Source: Clavibacter phaseoli (GTDB lineage Bacteria; Actinomycetota; Actinomycetes; Actinomycetales; Microbacteriaceae). Taken from it: a stretch of DNA of 64,000 nucleotides. Below are positions 44,464 to 52,926 of the stretch, piece by piece. Position 1 is the stretch's first letter, and each line of letters begins with the position of its first letter. Made by a program: the position numbers and the translations under genes. The DNA lies in the NCBI RefSeq assembly GCF_021922925.1, contig NZ_CP040786.1, positions 2,356,001 through 2,420,000 on the forward strand, read 5' to 3'. The notes under the pieces were generated by a model. It had not been told where the DNA came from and searched no databases. It was given only the letters and a program-made list of their open reading frames with translations.

Positions 44464-44515
44464 GATAGTTGACACCTGTCCACCACAGTCATATGGTTGC
44501 GGGTAGTCAACTATC
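44464..44515 (+). promoter_or_regulatory. promoter and MarR-type operator of the MFS-marR operon
   Basis: A consensus promoter TTGACA (44469-44474), 17-base spacer, TATGGT (44492-44497) is flanked by an inverted repeat GATAGTTGAC (44464-44473) and GTCAACTATC (44506-44515). The left arm overlaps the -35. A MarR dimer bound to these arms could block RNA polymerase. Confidence 0.75.
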
Positions 44516-44524
44516 CGGAGGAAC

Positions 44525-46282
44525 ATGTCCCAGCACCACCCGGCCACCGCGGCACCCGCGAAGGCCCCCCGCCGCACCGTCTCGGCCGACGGATCCATGT
44601 CGAAGCGCCAGGTCCTCGAGTCCCTCTCGGGCCTCCTGCTCGGCATGTTCGTCTCGATCCTCGCCGGCACCGTCGTCTCGACGTCGCTGCCGATCATCAT
44701 CAGCGACCTCAAGGGCGACCAGTCCGGCTACACCTGGGTCGTCACCGCGACGCTGCTCGCCACCACCGTGAGCACGCCGCTCTGGGGCAAGTTCGCCGAC
44801 CTCTTCAACCGCAAGCTGCTCATCCAGCTCGCCCTCGGCACCTTCGTGCTGGGATCCGCGCTCGCCGGCTTCTCCCAGAACACCGAGACGCTCATCGTCT
44901 TCCGCGTGCTCCAGGGCCTCGGCGCCGGCGGGCTCGCGGCGCTGAGCCAGATCATCATGGCCGACATCATCAGCCCGCGTGACCGCGGCCGCTACGCCGG
45001 CCTCTTCGGCGCCGTCATGGCCGTCGGCACCGTCGGCGGCCCGCTCCTCGGCGGCGTCGTGACGGACGCGTTCGGCTGGCGCTGGAACTTCTTCATCGCG
45101 CTGCCGATCGCCATCATCGCGATCATCCTGCTGCAGGTCACCCTCCACCTCCCGGCCCACCCGAAGCGCAAGGTGCACGTCGACTACCTCGGCGCGGTCT
45201 TCATCGCGAGCGGCGTCTCGCTCCTGCTCATCTGGGTCTCGCAGGCCGGCAAGCAGTTCGAGTGGGCGTCGGGCACCTCGTACCTCATGGCGGGCGGCGC
45301 GGTCGTGCTGCTCATCGCCGCGGTGATCACCGAGCTGCGCGTCTCCGAGCCGATCATCCCGCTCACCATGTTCCGCAACCGCACCTTCACCCTCGCGGTG
45401 CTCGCGAGCCTCGCGGTCGGCATCTCGCTGTTCGGCACCTCGGTCTTCCTCGCGCAGTACATGCAGCTGTCGCGCGGCGCCACGCCGACCCAGTCGGGCC
45501 TGCTGACCATCCCGCTCATGGCGGGCCTGCTCATCTCCTCGACCGTGTTCGGCAACCTGATCAGCCGCCGCGGCAAGTGGAAGGCGATCATGATCTCGGG
45601 CGCCGTGCTCATCGTCGCCGGCACCTCGCTGCTGTCCACGCTCCGCTACGACACCGACTTCGTGCTCGTCGGCATCTTCATGTTCGTGCTCGGCGCGGGC
45701 CTCGGAATGCTGATGCAGAACCTCGTCCTCGTCGTCCAGAACGCCATCGAGGTCAAGAACCTCGGCGTCGCCACCAGCGCGGTCACGTTCTTCCGCAGCC
45801 TCGGCGGCACCATCGGCGTATCGGTGCTCGGCTCGATCCTCGGCACGATCATCGCGTCGGAGATCACCGCCGGGATCACGAAGCTCGCCCCGGCCGACCA
45901 GGCCGCGGCCGCGCAGGCGCTCGGCTCCGGCGTCATCCCGCAGGTCTCGCAGCTCAGCCCCGCGGTCCGCACCGTGGTCGAGAGCGCGTACGGCGTGGGC
46001 ATCGGCGACGTGTTCCTCTACAGCGTGCCGCTCGCGATCGTGTCGCTGATCGCGGTGATCTTCCTGCCCAACGCGCAGCTCGGCAGCAAGAACGCCGTGC
46101 AGCTCAAGAGCGATAAGGCCGCCACCGCCGACGCCCGCGAGGTGCACCGCACCGACGCCGAGGACGCGCTCATCGGCGCATCCGCCGGGGCCGTCGCCCT
46201 CACCCCCGCCGGCGAGGCGAACCCGACCGGGTCGATCCGACTGCCCGAGGCCGAGGACGCCGGGGTCGACTCCCGACGATGA
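44525..46282 (+). CDS. MFS drug-efflux transporter, DHA2 (14-helix) family
   Basis: A 585-residue exporter with 14 helices. Motifs: STSLPIIISDLKGDQSGYTW in helix 1-2, WGKFADLFNRKLL (motif A), and GPLLGGVVTDAFGWRW (motif C of drug exporters). It ends in an 80-residue charged tail. The GC content of its codons is a little lower than that of neighbours but still high. A GGAGG site precedes the ATG, and a strong promoter with operator lies upstream. The next gene, marR, overlaps its stop codon (ATGA). Confidence 0.9.
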   Translation: MSQHHPATAAPAKAPRRTVSADGSMSKRQVLESLSGLLLGMFVSILAGTVVSTSLPIIISDLKGDQSGYTWVVTATLLATTVSTPLWGKFADLFNRKLLIQLALGTFVLGSALAGFSQNTETLIVFRVLQGLGAGGLAALSQIIMADIISPRDRGRYAGLFGAVMAVGTVGGPLLGGVVTDAFGWRWNFFIALPIAIIAIILLQVTLHLPAHPKRKVHVDYLGAVFIASGVSLLLIWVSQAGKQFEWASGTSYLMAGGAVVLLIAAVITELRVSEPIIPLTMFRNRTFTLAVLASLAVGISLFGTSVFLAQYMQLSRGATPTQSGLLTIPLMAGLLISSTVFGNLISRRGKWKAIMISGAVLIVAGTSLLSTLRYDTDFVLVGIFMFVLGAGLGMLMQNLVLVVQNAIEVKNLGVATSAVTFFRSLGGTIGVSVLGSILGTIIASEITAGITKLAPADQAAAAQALGSGVIPQVSQLSPAVRTVVESAYGVGIGDVFLYSVPLAIVSLIAVIFLPNAQLGSKNAVQLKSDKAATADAREVHRTDAEDALIGASAGAVALTPAGEANPTGSIRLPEAEDAGVDSRR

Positions 46283-46881
46283 CCGACGAGGACCGCTCCC
46301 CCGTGGGCGACGCCGAGGGTGACTCCCCCGGCGTCGCCGAAGGGCTCGCCGACGGGATGGCCGACGGCGTCGCCGCGGGCATCGCCGAGGTGGAGGAGCA
46401 GATGACCGCCCTCGCCGCGCGCATCCGGGCGACGACCCGGGAGGCCGCGGCCAGGATCCACCCGGAGCTCCCGCCCATCGGCTACAAGATGCTCCGCGTG
46501 ATCCGCCGCTGCGGCAGCGCCCACGCGAGCGCCGTCGCCGACCAGCTCGGGGTCGACCGCAGCGTCGTCAGCCGCCAGCTCCGCCAGCTCCAGGACCTGG
46601 GGCTCGTGGAGGTCGGCGCCGACGCGCAGGACGGCCGCGTGCGCGTGCTCGCCCTCACCGCGGCCGGACGCACGGGGATCGAGGCGGACGACGCCGAGGG
46701 CGGCAGCCGCCTGATCCGCGGCCTCGGCGAGTGGACGCGCGCCGACCTCGACGCGTTCGCCGGTTACCTCGCGCGGCTCAACGCGGGGGCGTCGTCCAAC
46801 GCCGTGCCCGGCCCGCTCGCCTGCGGCCCGGACGCCGACACGGCCGCCGAGGCCCCGTCCGCGCCCGTGCACGCGGCCTGA
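46279..46881 (+). CDS. MarR family regulator
   Basis: A 200-residue winged-helix repressor with the MarR core: LPPIGYKMLRVIRRCGSAHA, recognition helix HASAVADQLGVDRSVVSRQLRQL, and the wing with GLVEVGADAQDGRVRVLALT. It carries longer than usual acidic N- and C-terminal tails. It overlaps the MFS gene by 4 bases and most likely binds the GATAGTTGAC palindrome upstream of the operon. Ligand unknown; phenolic compounds are common for MarR proteins. Confidence 0.87.
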   Translation: MTDEDRSPVGDAEGDSPGVAEGLADGMADGVAAGIAEVEEQMTALAARIRATTREAAARIHPELPPIGYKMLRVIRRCGSAHASAVADQLGVDRSVVSRQLRQLQDLGLVEVGADAQDGRVRVLALTAAGRTGIEADDAEGGSRLIRGLGEWTRADLDAFAGYLARLNAGASSNAVPGPLACGPDADTAAEAPSAPVHAA

Positions 46882-46907
46882 CGCCGGGCGGGACGGCTCA
46901 GAGGATC

Positions 46908-46956
46908 ACGACGCGCCGTCGGACGGGGATGCGCTCCCCGACCGGCGGCGCGTCGT
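46908..46956. terminator. compound hairpin terminator
   Basis: 11-bp arms ACGACGCGCCG / CGGCGCGTCGT (46908-46918 and 46946-46956) enclosing a second stem GGGG-CCCC. Lies between the MFS-marR operon and the convergent lower-GC genes and probably stops both. Confidence 0.75.
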
Positions 46957-46979
46957 CGCGTCCGGGGCGCAGTGCTGGA

Positions 46980-47594
46980 TCACCCCTCTTCCTCTGCCAG
47001 TCCACGGGCGAATCCATCCAGCGCTCGCACCAGTCGCACCTCGTCGGCGTAGATGCCCCGCGAGATGAGCAAGCAGCTGTCTCCGACCTGCGACGCGTGC
47101 GGTTCGAGGATCGGGAGGACGATGATCGCGCCGAGGCCACGACCCATTGCCGCCACCGTGGCCGCCTGAGAGCGCTCCTCGTCTGCGTCGACGAGACCGT
47201 ACGATGCGGCGGGGAGGCTCAGGAAGAACTCCGTGTAGCGGTCGAGGTCGAGGAGGGCTCCGACTTCCGGATCCCATCGAGGAGGTATGACCTCGCGGAT
47301 GGCGGCGGAATCGCCCGCCTCCGCGGCGAGCCGGGTCGCGTGCAGTCGGTCAGTTCCTCCTGCGTGCCAGGCGATCGCCTCCAGCCAGTGACGTCGCACC
47401 TGCTGCCCGACCTCGACGCCGGCGACACCCTCGAGTCGAGCGGCAGGTGCTGCGGGCCAGCGAGACGGCGGGATCCCCGTGTCCGGCAAGGCCCAGACGT
47501 CACGGATGTACATGAGCTTCACGAGCCCGTCATCGTCGACGACGATCGACGGTCCGGACGCCGGCGAAGAGGGCATTCCTTCCTCGTTCAGCAT
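46980..47594 (-). CDS. hypothetical cytoplasmic protein in a lower-GC patch
   Basis: A 204-residue protein with no signal peptide and no recognisable motif; the central part RRHWLEAIAWHAGGTDRLHATRL region and IPPRWDPEVGALLDLD look helical, and there is an Arg/Glu-rich end. The ATG at 47594 has GGGGAGG 8 bases upstream. It lies 64 bases behind a secreted protein gene on the same strand. Both are in DNA of clearly lower GC (about 62-68% in sampled lines against 80% or more nearby), suggesting transfer. Function unknown; an intracellular partner or immunity protein is possible. Confidence 0.62.
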   Translation of the reverse strand: MLNEEGMPSSPASGPSIVVDDDGLVKLMYIRDVWALPDTGIPPSRWPAAPAARLEGVAGVEVGQQVRRHWLEAIAWHAGGTDRLHATRLAAEAGDSAAIREVIPPRWDPEVGALLDLDRYTEFFLSLPAASYGLVDADEERSQAATVAAMGRGLGAIIVLPILEPHASQVGDSCLLISRGIYADEVRLVRALDGFARGLAEEEG

Positions 47595-47658
47595 CTCACG
47601 GGCCTCCCCACGAGCTCGCGGCTCTCGCCCTCGGGACCGTCGAAGACGAAGTCGACGC

Positions 47659-48234
47659 TCATCCGAAGGACGCCGTCGGCCCGGCCGAGTAGCAGACCCG
47701 GCCGTTGACCCCCACCACATGCGCAGTCAACGGGACGACCGCGACGCCTGGACCGACGAGCGTCGCAGCGGCCTGAGCAGACCAGGCACCGCCGCTCGGC
47801 CCATCGCACGGGAACGTGTGAGAGGAGAACACCGACACGGCGTTCACGCGCCATGTCTTCTCAGCGACGGTGAAGGGGACTTTGTAGCCGGTCGTGACAG
47901 CCAGAGTGTCGTTGGACAGCTTGGCCGCGTTGACGAACGACGAGCCGCAGTCTCCCGGAGCGACGTTGTCGAGCACCGTCTGCCTCCTGGCTTCCGCGGA
48001 GACCGGCACGCTCGTCTGGCGCCCATCCGAGTTCGTCACGATGCGGTAGCCGTGCGCTTCGGCGACCGACGAGTCGTACCCGCGGAAGGACATGGGTGCA
48101 CTCGCATAGGTGCCGGCGGTGGGGGTCGCATCCCGGCTGGCGGCTTGGGCAGGAAGAGCCACGCAGGTCGATGCGGCGATGGCGGCCAGCGCCACGACGG
48201 TGGCGGCGCTTCGTAGACGGGCTCGCGATTCCAT
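47659..48234 (-). CDS. secreted protein of unknown function
   Basis: A 191-residue protein with a clear signal peptide (residues 1-31, cleavage after AQA) and a mature part with three Cys residues (PGDCGSS, TFPCDG, GRVCYS). The region APMSFRGYDSSVAEAHGYRI to VTTGYKVPFTVAEKTW reads as alternating beta strands. A strong ribosome binding site (AAAGGAG) precedes the ATG, so high expression is likely. I recognise no family. It is followed by a cytoplasmic protein gene; a secreted effector with a partner protein is possible but unproven. Confidence 0.68.
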   Translation of the reverse strand: MESRARLRSAATVVALAAIAASTCVALPAQAASRDATPTAGTYASAPMSFRGYDSSVAEAHGYRIVTNSDGRQTSVPVSAEARRQTVLDNVAPGDCGSSFVNAAKLSNDTLAVTTGYKVPFTVAEKTWRVNAVSVFSSHTFPCDGPSGGAWSAQAAATLVGPGVAVVPLTAHVVGVNGRVCYSAGPTASFG

Positions 48235-48359
48235 GGTGATCTCCTTTGATCAGGTTGCGGCGAGGGCACCAATATGACGTCTTGGCCGCCTGATCCGGCG
48301 ATCCGTCCACAGGTGCCCGCAGGTCGCCACGACATCCCGCGCCTACTCCCATGCGACAG

Positions 48360-48860
48360 CTAATCGCCGCGGGTGGCCGGTCCGCCGGTGCGCCGGGGCT
48401 CTCCGCCGATCGCCGCGTGCAGGGCCTCGAGGGCCGGCAGCGCGCGGGCGATGGCGCGCCGCTCGTCGGCCGTGAGGCTGCGGAGCGCGCCCACGAGCAC
48501 GCCCTCGGCCGAGCGGTCGAAGGTGCGCAGCAGATCCCGCGCGTGATCCGTGAGGCCCACCTCGGTGCTGCGGCCGTCGCCCTTCGCGAGACGCCGGTCG
48601 ACGAGGCCGTCCCGCTCCATGGCGAGGACGAGGTTGCTGATCGTGGAGCGCGCGAGGCCCAGCCCGCGGCCCAGCGCGGTGGGCGTCGCCCAGCCGGTGG
48701 TCTCGAGGCGGCGGAGCACCTCGACCTGCGCGTCGGGCAGGTCGGGGAGGTCGGCCGCGCTCCGCGACGCGTTCATGAGGCGCCGGCGGAAGGGTCCGAG
48801 CTCCGAGCCGAGGCGCCGGGCGACCGCCGCGAGCTCGGCGTCGGTCGGCTCGGAGGGCAT
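48360..48860 (-). CDS. MarR family regulator divergent from padC
   Basis: A 166-residue winged-helix repressor. The recognition region is [49 protein letters not shown], typical of MarR. It is divergent from the phenolic acid decarboxylase gene with a 63-base gap whose TTGTCACAA palindrome overlaps the -35 boxes of both promoters. It therefore probably represses itself and padC until a phenolic acid binds. In other bacteria this task is done by PadR; MarR-type control of phenolic genes is also known. Confidence 0.85.
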   Translation of the reverse strand: MPSEPTDAELAAVARRLGSELGPFRRRLMNASRSAADLPDLPDAQVEVLRRLETTGWATPTALGRGLGLARSTISNLVLAMERDGLVDRRLAKGDGRSTEVGLTDHARDLLRTFDRSAEGVLVGALRSLTADERRAIARALPALEALHAAIGGEPRRTGGPATRGD

Positions 48861-48866
48861 GCCCCG

Positions 48867-48872
48867 AGGATA
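48867..48872 (-). promoter_or_regulatory. -10 box TATCCT of the marR gene
   Basis: Minus-strand TATCCT is 6 bases before the ATG at 48860 and 18 bases from TTGTGA (48891-48896), giving a leaderless transcript. Confidence 0.6.
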
Positions 48873-48887
48873 CCCAGGCAGGTGCGC

Positions 48888-48916
48888 TTGTCACAAACGC
48901 ATTCCGGGGTCAGGAT
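48888..48916. promoter_or_regulatory. shared operator TTGTCACAA and padC promoter
   Basis: The palindrome TTGTCACAA (48888-48896) supplies the -35 of padC (TTGTCA, 17 bases before CAGGAT at 48911-48916) and, on the other strand, the -35 of marR. One bound MarR dimer would silence both. Confidence 0.6.
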
Positions 48917-48923
48917 CGTAGGC

Positions 48924-49454
48924 ATGGAGAACATCACCACGAGCGTCGAGCACCCCGTGCCCGCTCAGGACCTCAGCCCCCTCGTCGGACACCGCCTCAT
49001 CTACACGTACGCCAACGGCTGGCAGTACGAGATGTACGTGAAGAACGCCACGACCATCGACTACCGGATCCACTCCGGCATGGTCGGCGGCCGCTGGGTG
49101 AAGGACCAGACGGTCGACCTCGTCGCCCTCGCCGACGGCGTCTTCAAGGTCTCGTGGAACGAGCCCACGGGCACGAGCGTCGTCGTCAACATCATCCCGG
49201 CCGCGCGCGTGCTGCACGGCACGATCTTCTTCCCGCGCTGGGTGGAGGAGGACGGATCCAAGACCGTCCTCTTCCAGAACGACCACCTCGACGAGATGCG
49301 CGCGCACCGCGACGCGGGGCCCACGTACCCGATCTACGTCGTGCCGGAGTTCGCGCACATCACCCTCGACGAGTTCGTGGGCGCCGACGACGAGACCGTC
49401 GTCGACACCGCCCCCGGCGACCTCCCGGCCGGGTTCGCGGACCGGCGCAACTGA
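48924..49454 (+). CDS. padC: phenolic acid decarboxylase
   Basis: A 176-residue cofactor-free enzyme that decarboxylates p-coumaric, ferulic and caffeic acids to vinylphenols, a detoxification route against plant phenolics. The lipocalin-like fold signature is strong: [40 protein letters not shown] (with the Arg and Tyr of the active site), [12 protein letters not shown] and [12 protein letters not shown]. It is controlled by the divergent MarR. The next gene, an alpha/beta hydrolase, shares its last base (TGATG), which couples the two. Confidence 0.93.
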   Translation: MENITTSVEHPVPAQDLSPLVGHRLIYTYANGWQYEMYVKNATTIDYRIHSGMVGGRWVKDQTVDLVALADGVFKVSWNEPTGTSVVVNIIPAARVLHGTIFFPRWVEEDGSKTVLFQNDHLDEMRAHRDAGPTYPIYVVPEFAHITLDEFVGADDETVVDTAPGDLPAGFADRRN

Positions 49455-50251
49455 TGGCCGCAGCGCCGGCGCCGGCGCCGCGCGTCGCGCCCCTCGAGCT
49501 CGACCACGGCGGGCGCACCCTCCGCGGCTGGGAGCACGGCACCGTGCGGCCCGGCGCCCCCGCGGCGCTCCTCGTGCACGGCTTCAGCGACACCGGCACC
49601 GGAGGCCACGGCCTCTGGGTGCCGGTCGCCCGGGCGCTGGCGGCGTCCGGCACGGCGGCGCGCGCGTACGACCGGCTCGGGCACGGCGTGAGCGACGGCG
49701 ACTTCGCCGACGTGCGCCTCCTCGACGAGGTCGACCAGGTGTCCGCGATGATCCGCGCACTCGCCCGGGACGCGGACGGACCCGTGCACGTGGTCGCCCA
49801 CAGCCTCGGCGCCGTCGAGTCCGCGCTGGCCGCCGCCCGCGCCCCCGAGCTCGTCGCGAGCCTCACGCTGTGGTCGCCGGCCGGCGTGGTCGTGGACGAC
49901 ATCACTGTGCACGGCCGCGTGATGAGCGTGCCTCTCGACGCAGCTCGCGACCGCGGCGTGGTGGACGTCGGCGGCATGGGCCTCGGTCTGGGCTTCCCGG
50001 ACGAGGTGCTCGCGGGCGTCGACGTCTACGGACCAATCGCCGCATATCCCGGCCCCGTGGAGGTGCTGCACGGCACCGCCGACGAGGTCGTGCCGGTCTC
50101 GTACGGCGCGCGCTACGGCGAGCTCATGCCGGGGGCGACCTTCACGGCCGTGGAGGGCGCGGACCACGGGTGGTCGTCGGTGGAGCTGCGCCGGATGCTG
50201 GTCGAGCGGCTGCTCGCGCACGTGGCGCGGGCGTCGGGCTCGGCCGCGTAG
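49454..50251 (+). CDS. alpha/beta hydrolase (possible cinnamoyl esterase)
   Basis: A 265-residue alpha/beta hydrolase without a signal peptide. Oxyanion loop LLVHGFSDTG, nucleophile elbow AHSLGAVES (Ser), Asp in LHGTADEVVP and His in EGADHGWSS form the catalytic triad. It is translationally coupled to padC. Because padC consumes hydroxycinnamic acids, the hydrolase may free such acids from esters (feruloyl or cinnamoyl esterase), which are common in plant walls. The function is an inference from context; the fold alone allows many esterases and lipases. Confidence 0.85.
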   Translation: MAAAPAPAPRVAPLELDHGGRTLRGWEHGTVRPGAPAALLVHGFSDTGTGGHGLWVPVARALAASGTAARAYDRLGHGVSDGDFADVRLLDEVDQVSAMIRALARDADGPVHVVAHSLGAVESALAAARAPELVASLTLWSPAGVVVDDITVHGRVMSVPLDAARDRGVVDVGGMGLGLGFPDEVLAGVDVYGPIAAYPGPVEVLHGTADEVVPVSYGARYGELMPGATFTAVEGADHGWSSVELRRMLVERLLAHVARASGSAA

Positions 50252-50283
50252 CCGCCACGGCGCTCGGCGGGGAGGATGGGGGC

Positions 50284-50805
50284 GTGCTCGCCGACCTCGT
50301 CCTCCCCGTCCCGCTCGCCGCCCGCGTCGACGGGGTGGTCCTCCGCCGCGCGACGACCGCCGACCTCGCGCCGCTCATGGCCCTGCTCGCCGACGACCCG
50401 GTTAGCGCTTCGCGCGGCGACCGGGCGGACCCGAGCGACGCCGACCTCTACCGCGGCGCGCTCGCGCGCATCCTCGCGGACCCCGCCAACGACCTGCTCG
50501 TCGCGACCGACGCGGGCGGCGCGGTCGTCGGCACGCTGCAGCTCACGGTGATCCCCGGCATGGCCCGGCGCGGCGCCTCCCGCCTCCAGGTGGAGGCCGT
50601 GCGGGTGCGGAGCGACCTGCGCTCGAGCGGCATCGGCGGCGCCATGATGCGCTGGGTCGCTGAGGACGCCGCGCCCGCCCTCGGCGCCGCCCTCGTGCAG
50701 CTCACCTCGGACGCCGCGCGCGTCGACGCGCACCGCTTCTACGAGCGGCTCGGGTACGCGCCGTCGCACGTGGGGTTCAAGCTGCGGATCCCCCGCGACG
50801 CGTAG
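50284..50805 (+). CDS. GNAT acetyltransferase
   Basis: A 173-residue GNAT protein: LLVATDAGGAVVGTLQLTVIPG before the acetyl-CoA site, QVEAVRVRSDLRSSGIGGAMMRW (Arg-x-x-Gly-x-Gly pattern as RSSGIGG) and a C-terminal FYERLGYAPSHVGFKL, a very common actinobacterial layout. Start GTG at 50284 has GAGGAT 6 bases upstream, a weak leaderless-type box. Target unknown; it may be read through from the padC operon. Confidence 0.83.
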   Translation: MLADLVLPVPLAARVDGVVLRRATTADLAPLMALLADDPVSASRGDRADPSDADLYRGALARILADPANDLLVATDAGGAVVGTLQLTVIPGMARRGASRLQVEAVRVRSDLRSSGIGGAMMRWVAEDAAPALGAALVQLTSDAARVDAHRFYERLGYAPSHVGFKLRIPRDA

Positions 50806-50814
50806 CCGCGCGGC

Positions 50815-51888
50815 TCAGCCGAGCGCGGACCGCATCGCCTCGAGCGCCGCGCGCGCCGCCGTCGGCCCGGTGTTGAGGTAGAACACGTCGTCGTCCACGA
50901 AGGTCACCGCGTCGTCCTCGACCGCCTGCAACGTCGGCCAGAGCGGCAGGCCGGTGAGCGCCGCCTCGTCGCCGCCCTGCACGCCAGCGAACACGTGGTC
51001 GCCCTCGGCCAGGTCGATCTGCTCCTCGCTGATGTCGCGCGAGGTCTGGTCCGTGAAGTCCTGCTCATCCGGGCGCGGGAGGCCCGCGTCCTCGGCCACG
51101 GATCCGGCGAAGGACGCCACGCCGAAGACGCGGATGCGGTCGGCCGAGGAGCGGAGGAACGAGACGGTCGGGCGGTCGGCGAGGCCCGCCCCGAACGCGG
51201 CCGCGTCGGACTGGTAGGAGTCCAGCCAGGACGCGGCCTGCTGGGTGCGGCCGACCGCGTCGGCGAGGAGCAGGAGGTCCTGCTTCCAGTAGAGGCCCGT
51301 GCCCTGGGTCGCGACCGTGGGCGCGATGGCGGAGAGGCTCGCGTAGAGCGACGCCGCGTCCTTGCCGGTGACGTTCATGAGGATCAGGTCGGGCGCGGCG
51401 GCGGCGACGCTCTCGATGTCGGGCGAGACGCGGTCGCCGAGCGGCGCCACCGCGGCGAGCGCGTCGGCGTCCTCGGGGAACGCGCGGGTGAGGTAGTCGG
51501 GGACGACGGCCGCTCCGTCCGCCGCCGTGGAGGCGACGGGGACGATCCCGAGGGTGAGCAGCGAGTCGGCCTGGCCGGTCGAGATGACGGCGACGCGCTG
51601 GGGCGCCGCGGGGATCGTGGTCGTGCCCGCGAAGTGCACGACGGTGCGCGGGAAGACGCCGTCGGGCTGGCCGCTGCCCTTGCCATCGGGCATGGTACGC
51701 GGCGTCGTGTAGCCGGCGCCGGCGGGATCGGCGGCGGCACCGGTGCCCGCGGCTCCGGCTCCGGTGGATGCGGCGGGCGCGGCGCACGCGGTGAGCGCGA
51801 CGAGGACGGTCGCGGCGAGCGCGAGGCCCGCGACGCGGCGGCGGCGGGTGGGTCGGCGGTCGGGATGGGGAGGGGAGGCGATGATCAC
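50815..51888 (-). CDS. iron-siderophore ABC transporter substrate-binding lipoprotein
   Basis: A 357-residue lipoprotein: Arg-rich start, membrane segment and lipobox (VALTAC, Cys about residue 35), then two lobes of the periplasmic-binding type III fold with VVHFAGTTTIPAAPQRVAVIS and LAAVAPLGDRVSPDIESVAAAAPDLILM, as in FecB/FhuD-like proteins that bind ferric siderophores. It is divergent from two permease genes. A DtxR/IdeR-type iron box at 51898-51916 lies between them, so iron-loaded regulator should repress both sides. GTG start with a leaderless box. Confidence 0.9.
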   Translation of the reverse strand: MIIASPPHPDRRPTRRRRVAGLALAATVLVALTACAAPAASTGAGAAGTGAAADPAGAGYTTPRTMPDGKGSGQPDGVFPRTVVHFAGTTTIPAAPQRVAVISTGQADSLLTLGIVPVASTAADGAAVVPDYLTRAFPEDADALAAVAPLGDRVSPDIESVAAAAPDLILMNVTGKDAASLYASLSAIAPTVATQGTGLYWKQDLLLLADAVGRTQQAASWLDSYQSDAAAFGAGLADRPTVSFLRSSADRIRVFGVASFAGSVAEDAGLPRPDEQDFTDQTSRDISEEQIDLAEGDHVFAGVQGGDEAALTGLPLWPTLQAVEDDAVTFVDDDVFYLNTGPTAARAALEAMRSALG

Positions 51889-51894
51889 CGAGGC

Positions 51895-51900
51895 AGCTTA
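51895..51900 (-). promoter_or_regulatory. -10 box TAAGCT of the siderophore-binding gene
   Basis: Minus-strand TAAGCT is 6 bases before the GTG at 51888 and overlaps the iron box. Confidence 0.55.
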
Positions 51901-51916
51901 GGGTAGCCTTACCCGG
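51898..51916. promoter_or_regulatory. DtxR/IdeR-type iron box
   Basis: TTAGGGTAGCCTTACCCGG closely matches the 19-bp iron box consensus (TTAGGTTAGCCTAACCTAA, 14 of 19 by eye) and is palindromic over its centre. It overlaps the -10 regions of both divergent iron-uptake genes. Confidence 0.8.
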
Positions 51917-51918
51917 CC

Positions 51919-52926
51919 ATGCCACCGACCCGACCCGCGCCCGTCGCCGCCACCGCGGTCGTGGCCCTCGCGGCGCTCGTCGCGCTGTGCGCCGTGAGCC
52001 TCGCGACCGGATCCCGCGAGATCGCCCTCGACGCCGTGTGGCGCGCGATCCAGCATCCGGACGACGGCAGCCGCGACGCGATCATCGTCTGGCAGTTGCG
52101 GGCGCCGCGCACGCTCCTCGCGGTCGCGGTCGGCGTCCTCCTCGCGGTCGCGGGCGTCGTGATGCAGGCCATGACCCGCAACCCGCTCGCGGAGCCCGGG
52201 CTGCTCGGCGTCAACGCGGGCGCGTCGCTCGCCGTCGTGCTCAGCGTCGCGGTCCTCGGGGTCGGCTCGGCCGCCGGATACGCGGGGCCCGCGTTCGCCG
52301 GCGCCGCCCTCGCCGCCGTGGTCGTGGTGCTCGTCGGGATGCGGGCGGGGCCGCGCGCGGATCCCACGCGCCTGCTCCTCGCCGGCACCGCGCTGACCGC
52401 GAGCCTCGCCTCGGTCACGGGCGTCGTCACCCTCTCCGACCCGCGCACCTTCGGCGACTACCGCTCCTGGGTGGTCGGATCCGTCGCCTCGCGCGACCCC
52501 GCCGACCTCGTCTGGCTCCTGCCGCTCACGGTCGTGGTGGTCATGGGCGCGCTCCTGCTCGTGCGCCCGCTCGCGGTGCTGGCGCTCGGCGACGACACGG
52601 CGACCGCGCTCGGCAGCTCCGTCGGGCGGGTGCGGCTCGCGGGCTTCGCCATCGTGACGCTCGCGTGCGGCGCCGCGACCGCGGTCGCCGGGCCGATCTC
52701 GTTCGTCGGGCTCGTCGTGCCGCACGCGGTGCGCCTGGTCGTCGGGCGGCGGGAGCGGCGGGTGCTGCTCGGATCCGTCGCGGCCGGGCCCCTGCTCGTG
52801 CTGGGCGCCGACGTCCTCGGCCGCATCGTCGCCCGGCCCGGCGAGCTGGAGGCGGGCATCGTCACGGCGTTCATCGGCGCGCCCGTGCTGCTCGCCCTGG
52901 TGCTCCGGCGGACGGGCGCGCGGTGA
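51919..52926 (+). CDS. iron-siderophore ABC transporter permease (FecCD)
   Basis: A 335-residue FecCD-type permease with about ten helices. Markers are IIVWQLRAPRTLLAVAVGVLLAVAGVVMQAMTRNPLAEPGLLG near the N-terminus and the cytoplasmic coupling region ALGDDTATALGSSVGRVRL, then GPISFVGLVVPHAVRLVVG. It imports ferric siderophores with its paired permease, with which it overlaps by 4 bases (GTGA). No ATP-binding subunit follows, so the ATPase must be encoded elsewhere. Repressed via the iron box. Confidence 0.9.
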   Translation: MPPTRPAPVAATAVVALAALVALCAVSLATGSREIALDAVWRAIQHPDDGSRDAIIVWQLRAPRTLLAVAVGVLLAVAGVVMQAMTRNPLAEPGLLGVNAGASLAVVLSVAVLGVGSAAGYAGPAFAGAALAAVVVVLVGMRAGPRADPTRLLLAGTALTASLASVTGVVTLSDPRTFGDYRSWVVGSVASRDPADLVWLLPLTVVVVMGALLLVRPLAVLALGDDTATALGSSVGRVRLAGFAIVTLACGAATAVAGPISFVGLVVPHAVRLVVGRRERRVLLGSVAAGPLLVLGADVLGRIVARPGELEAGIVTAFIGAPVLLALVLRRTGAR

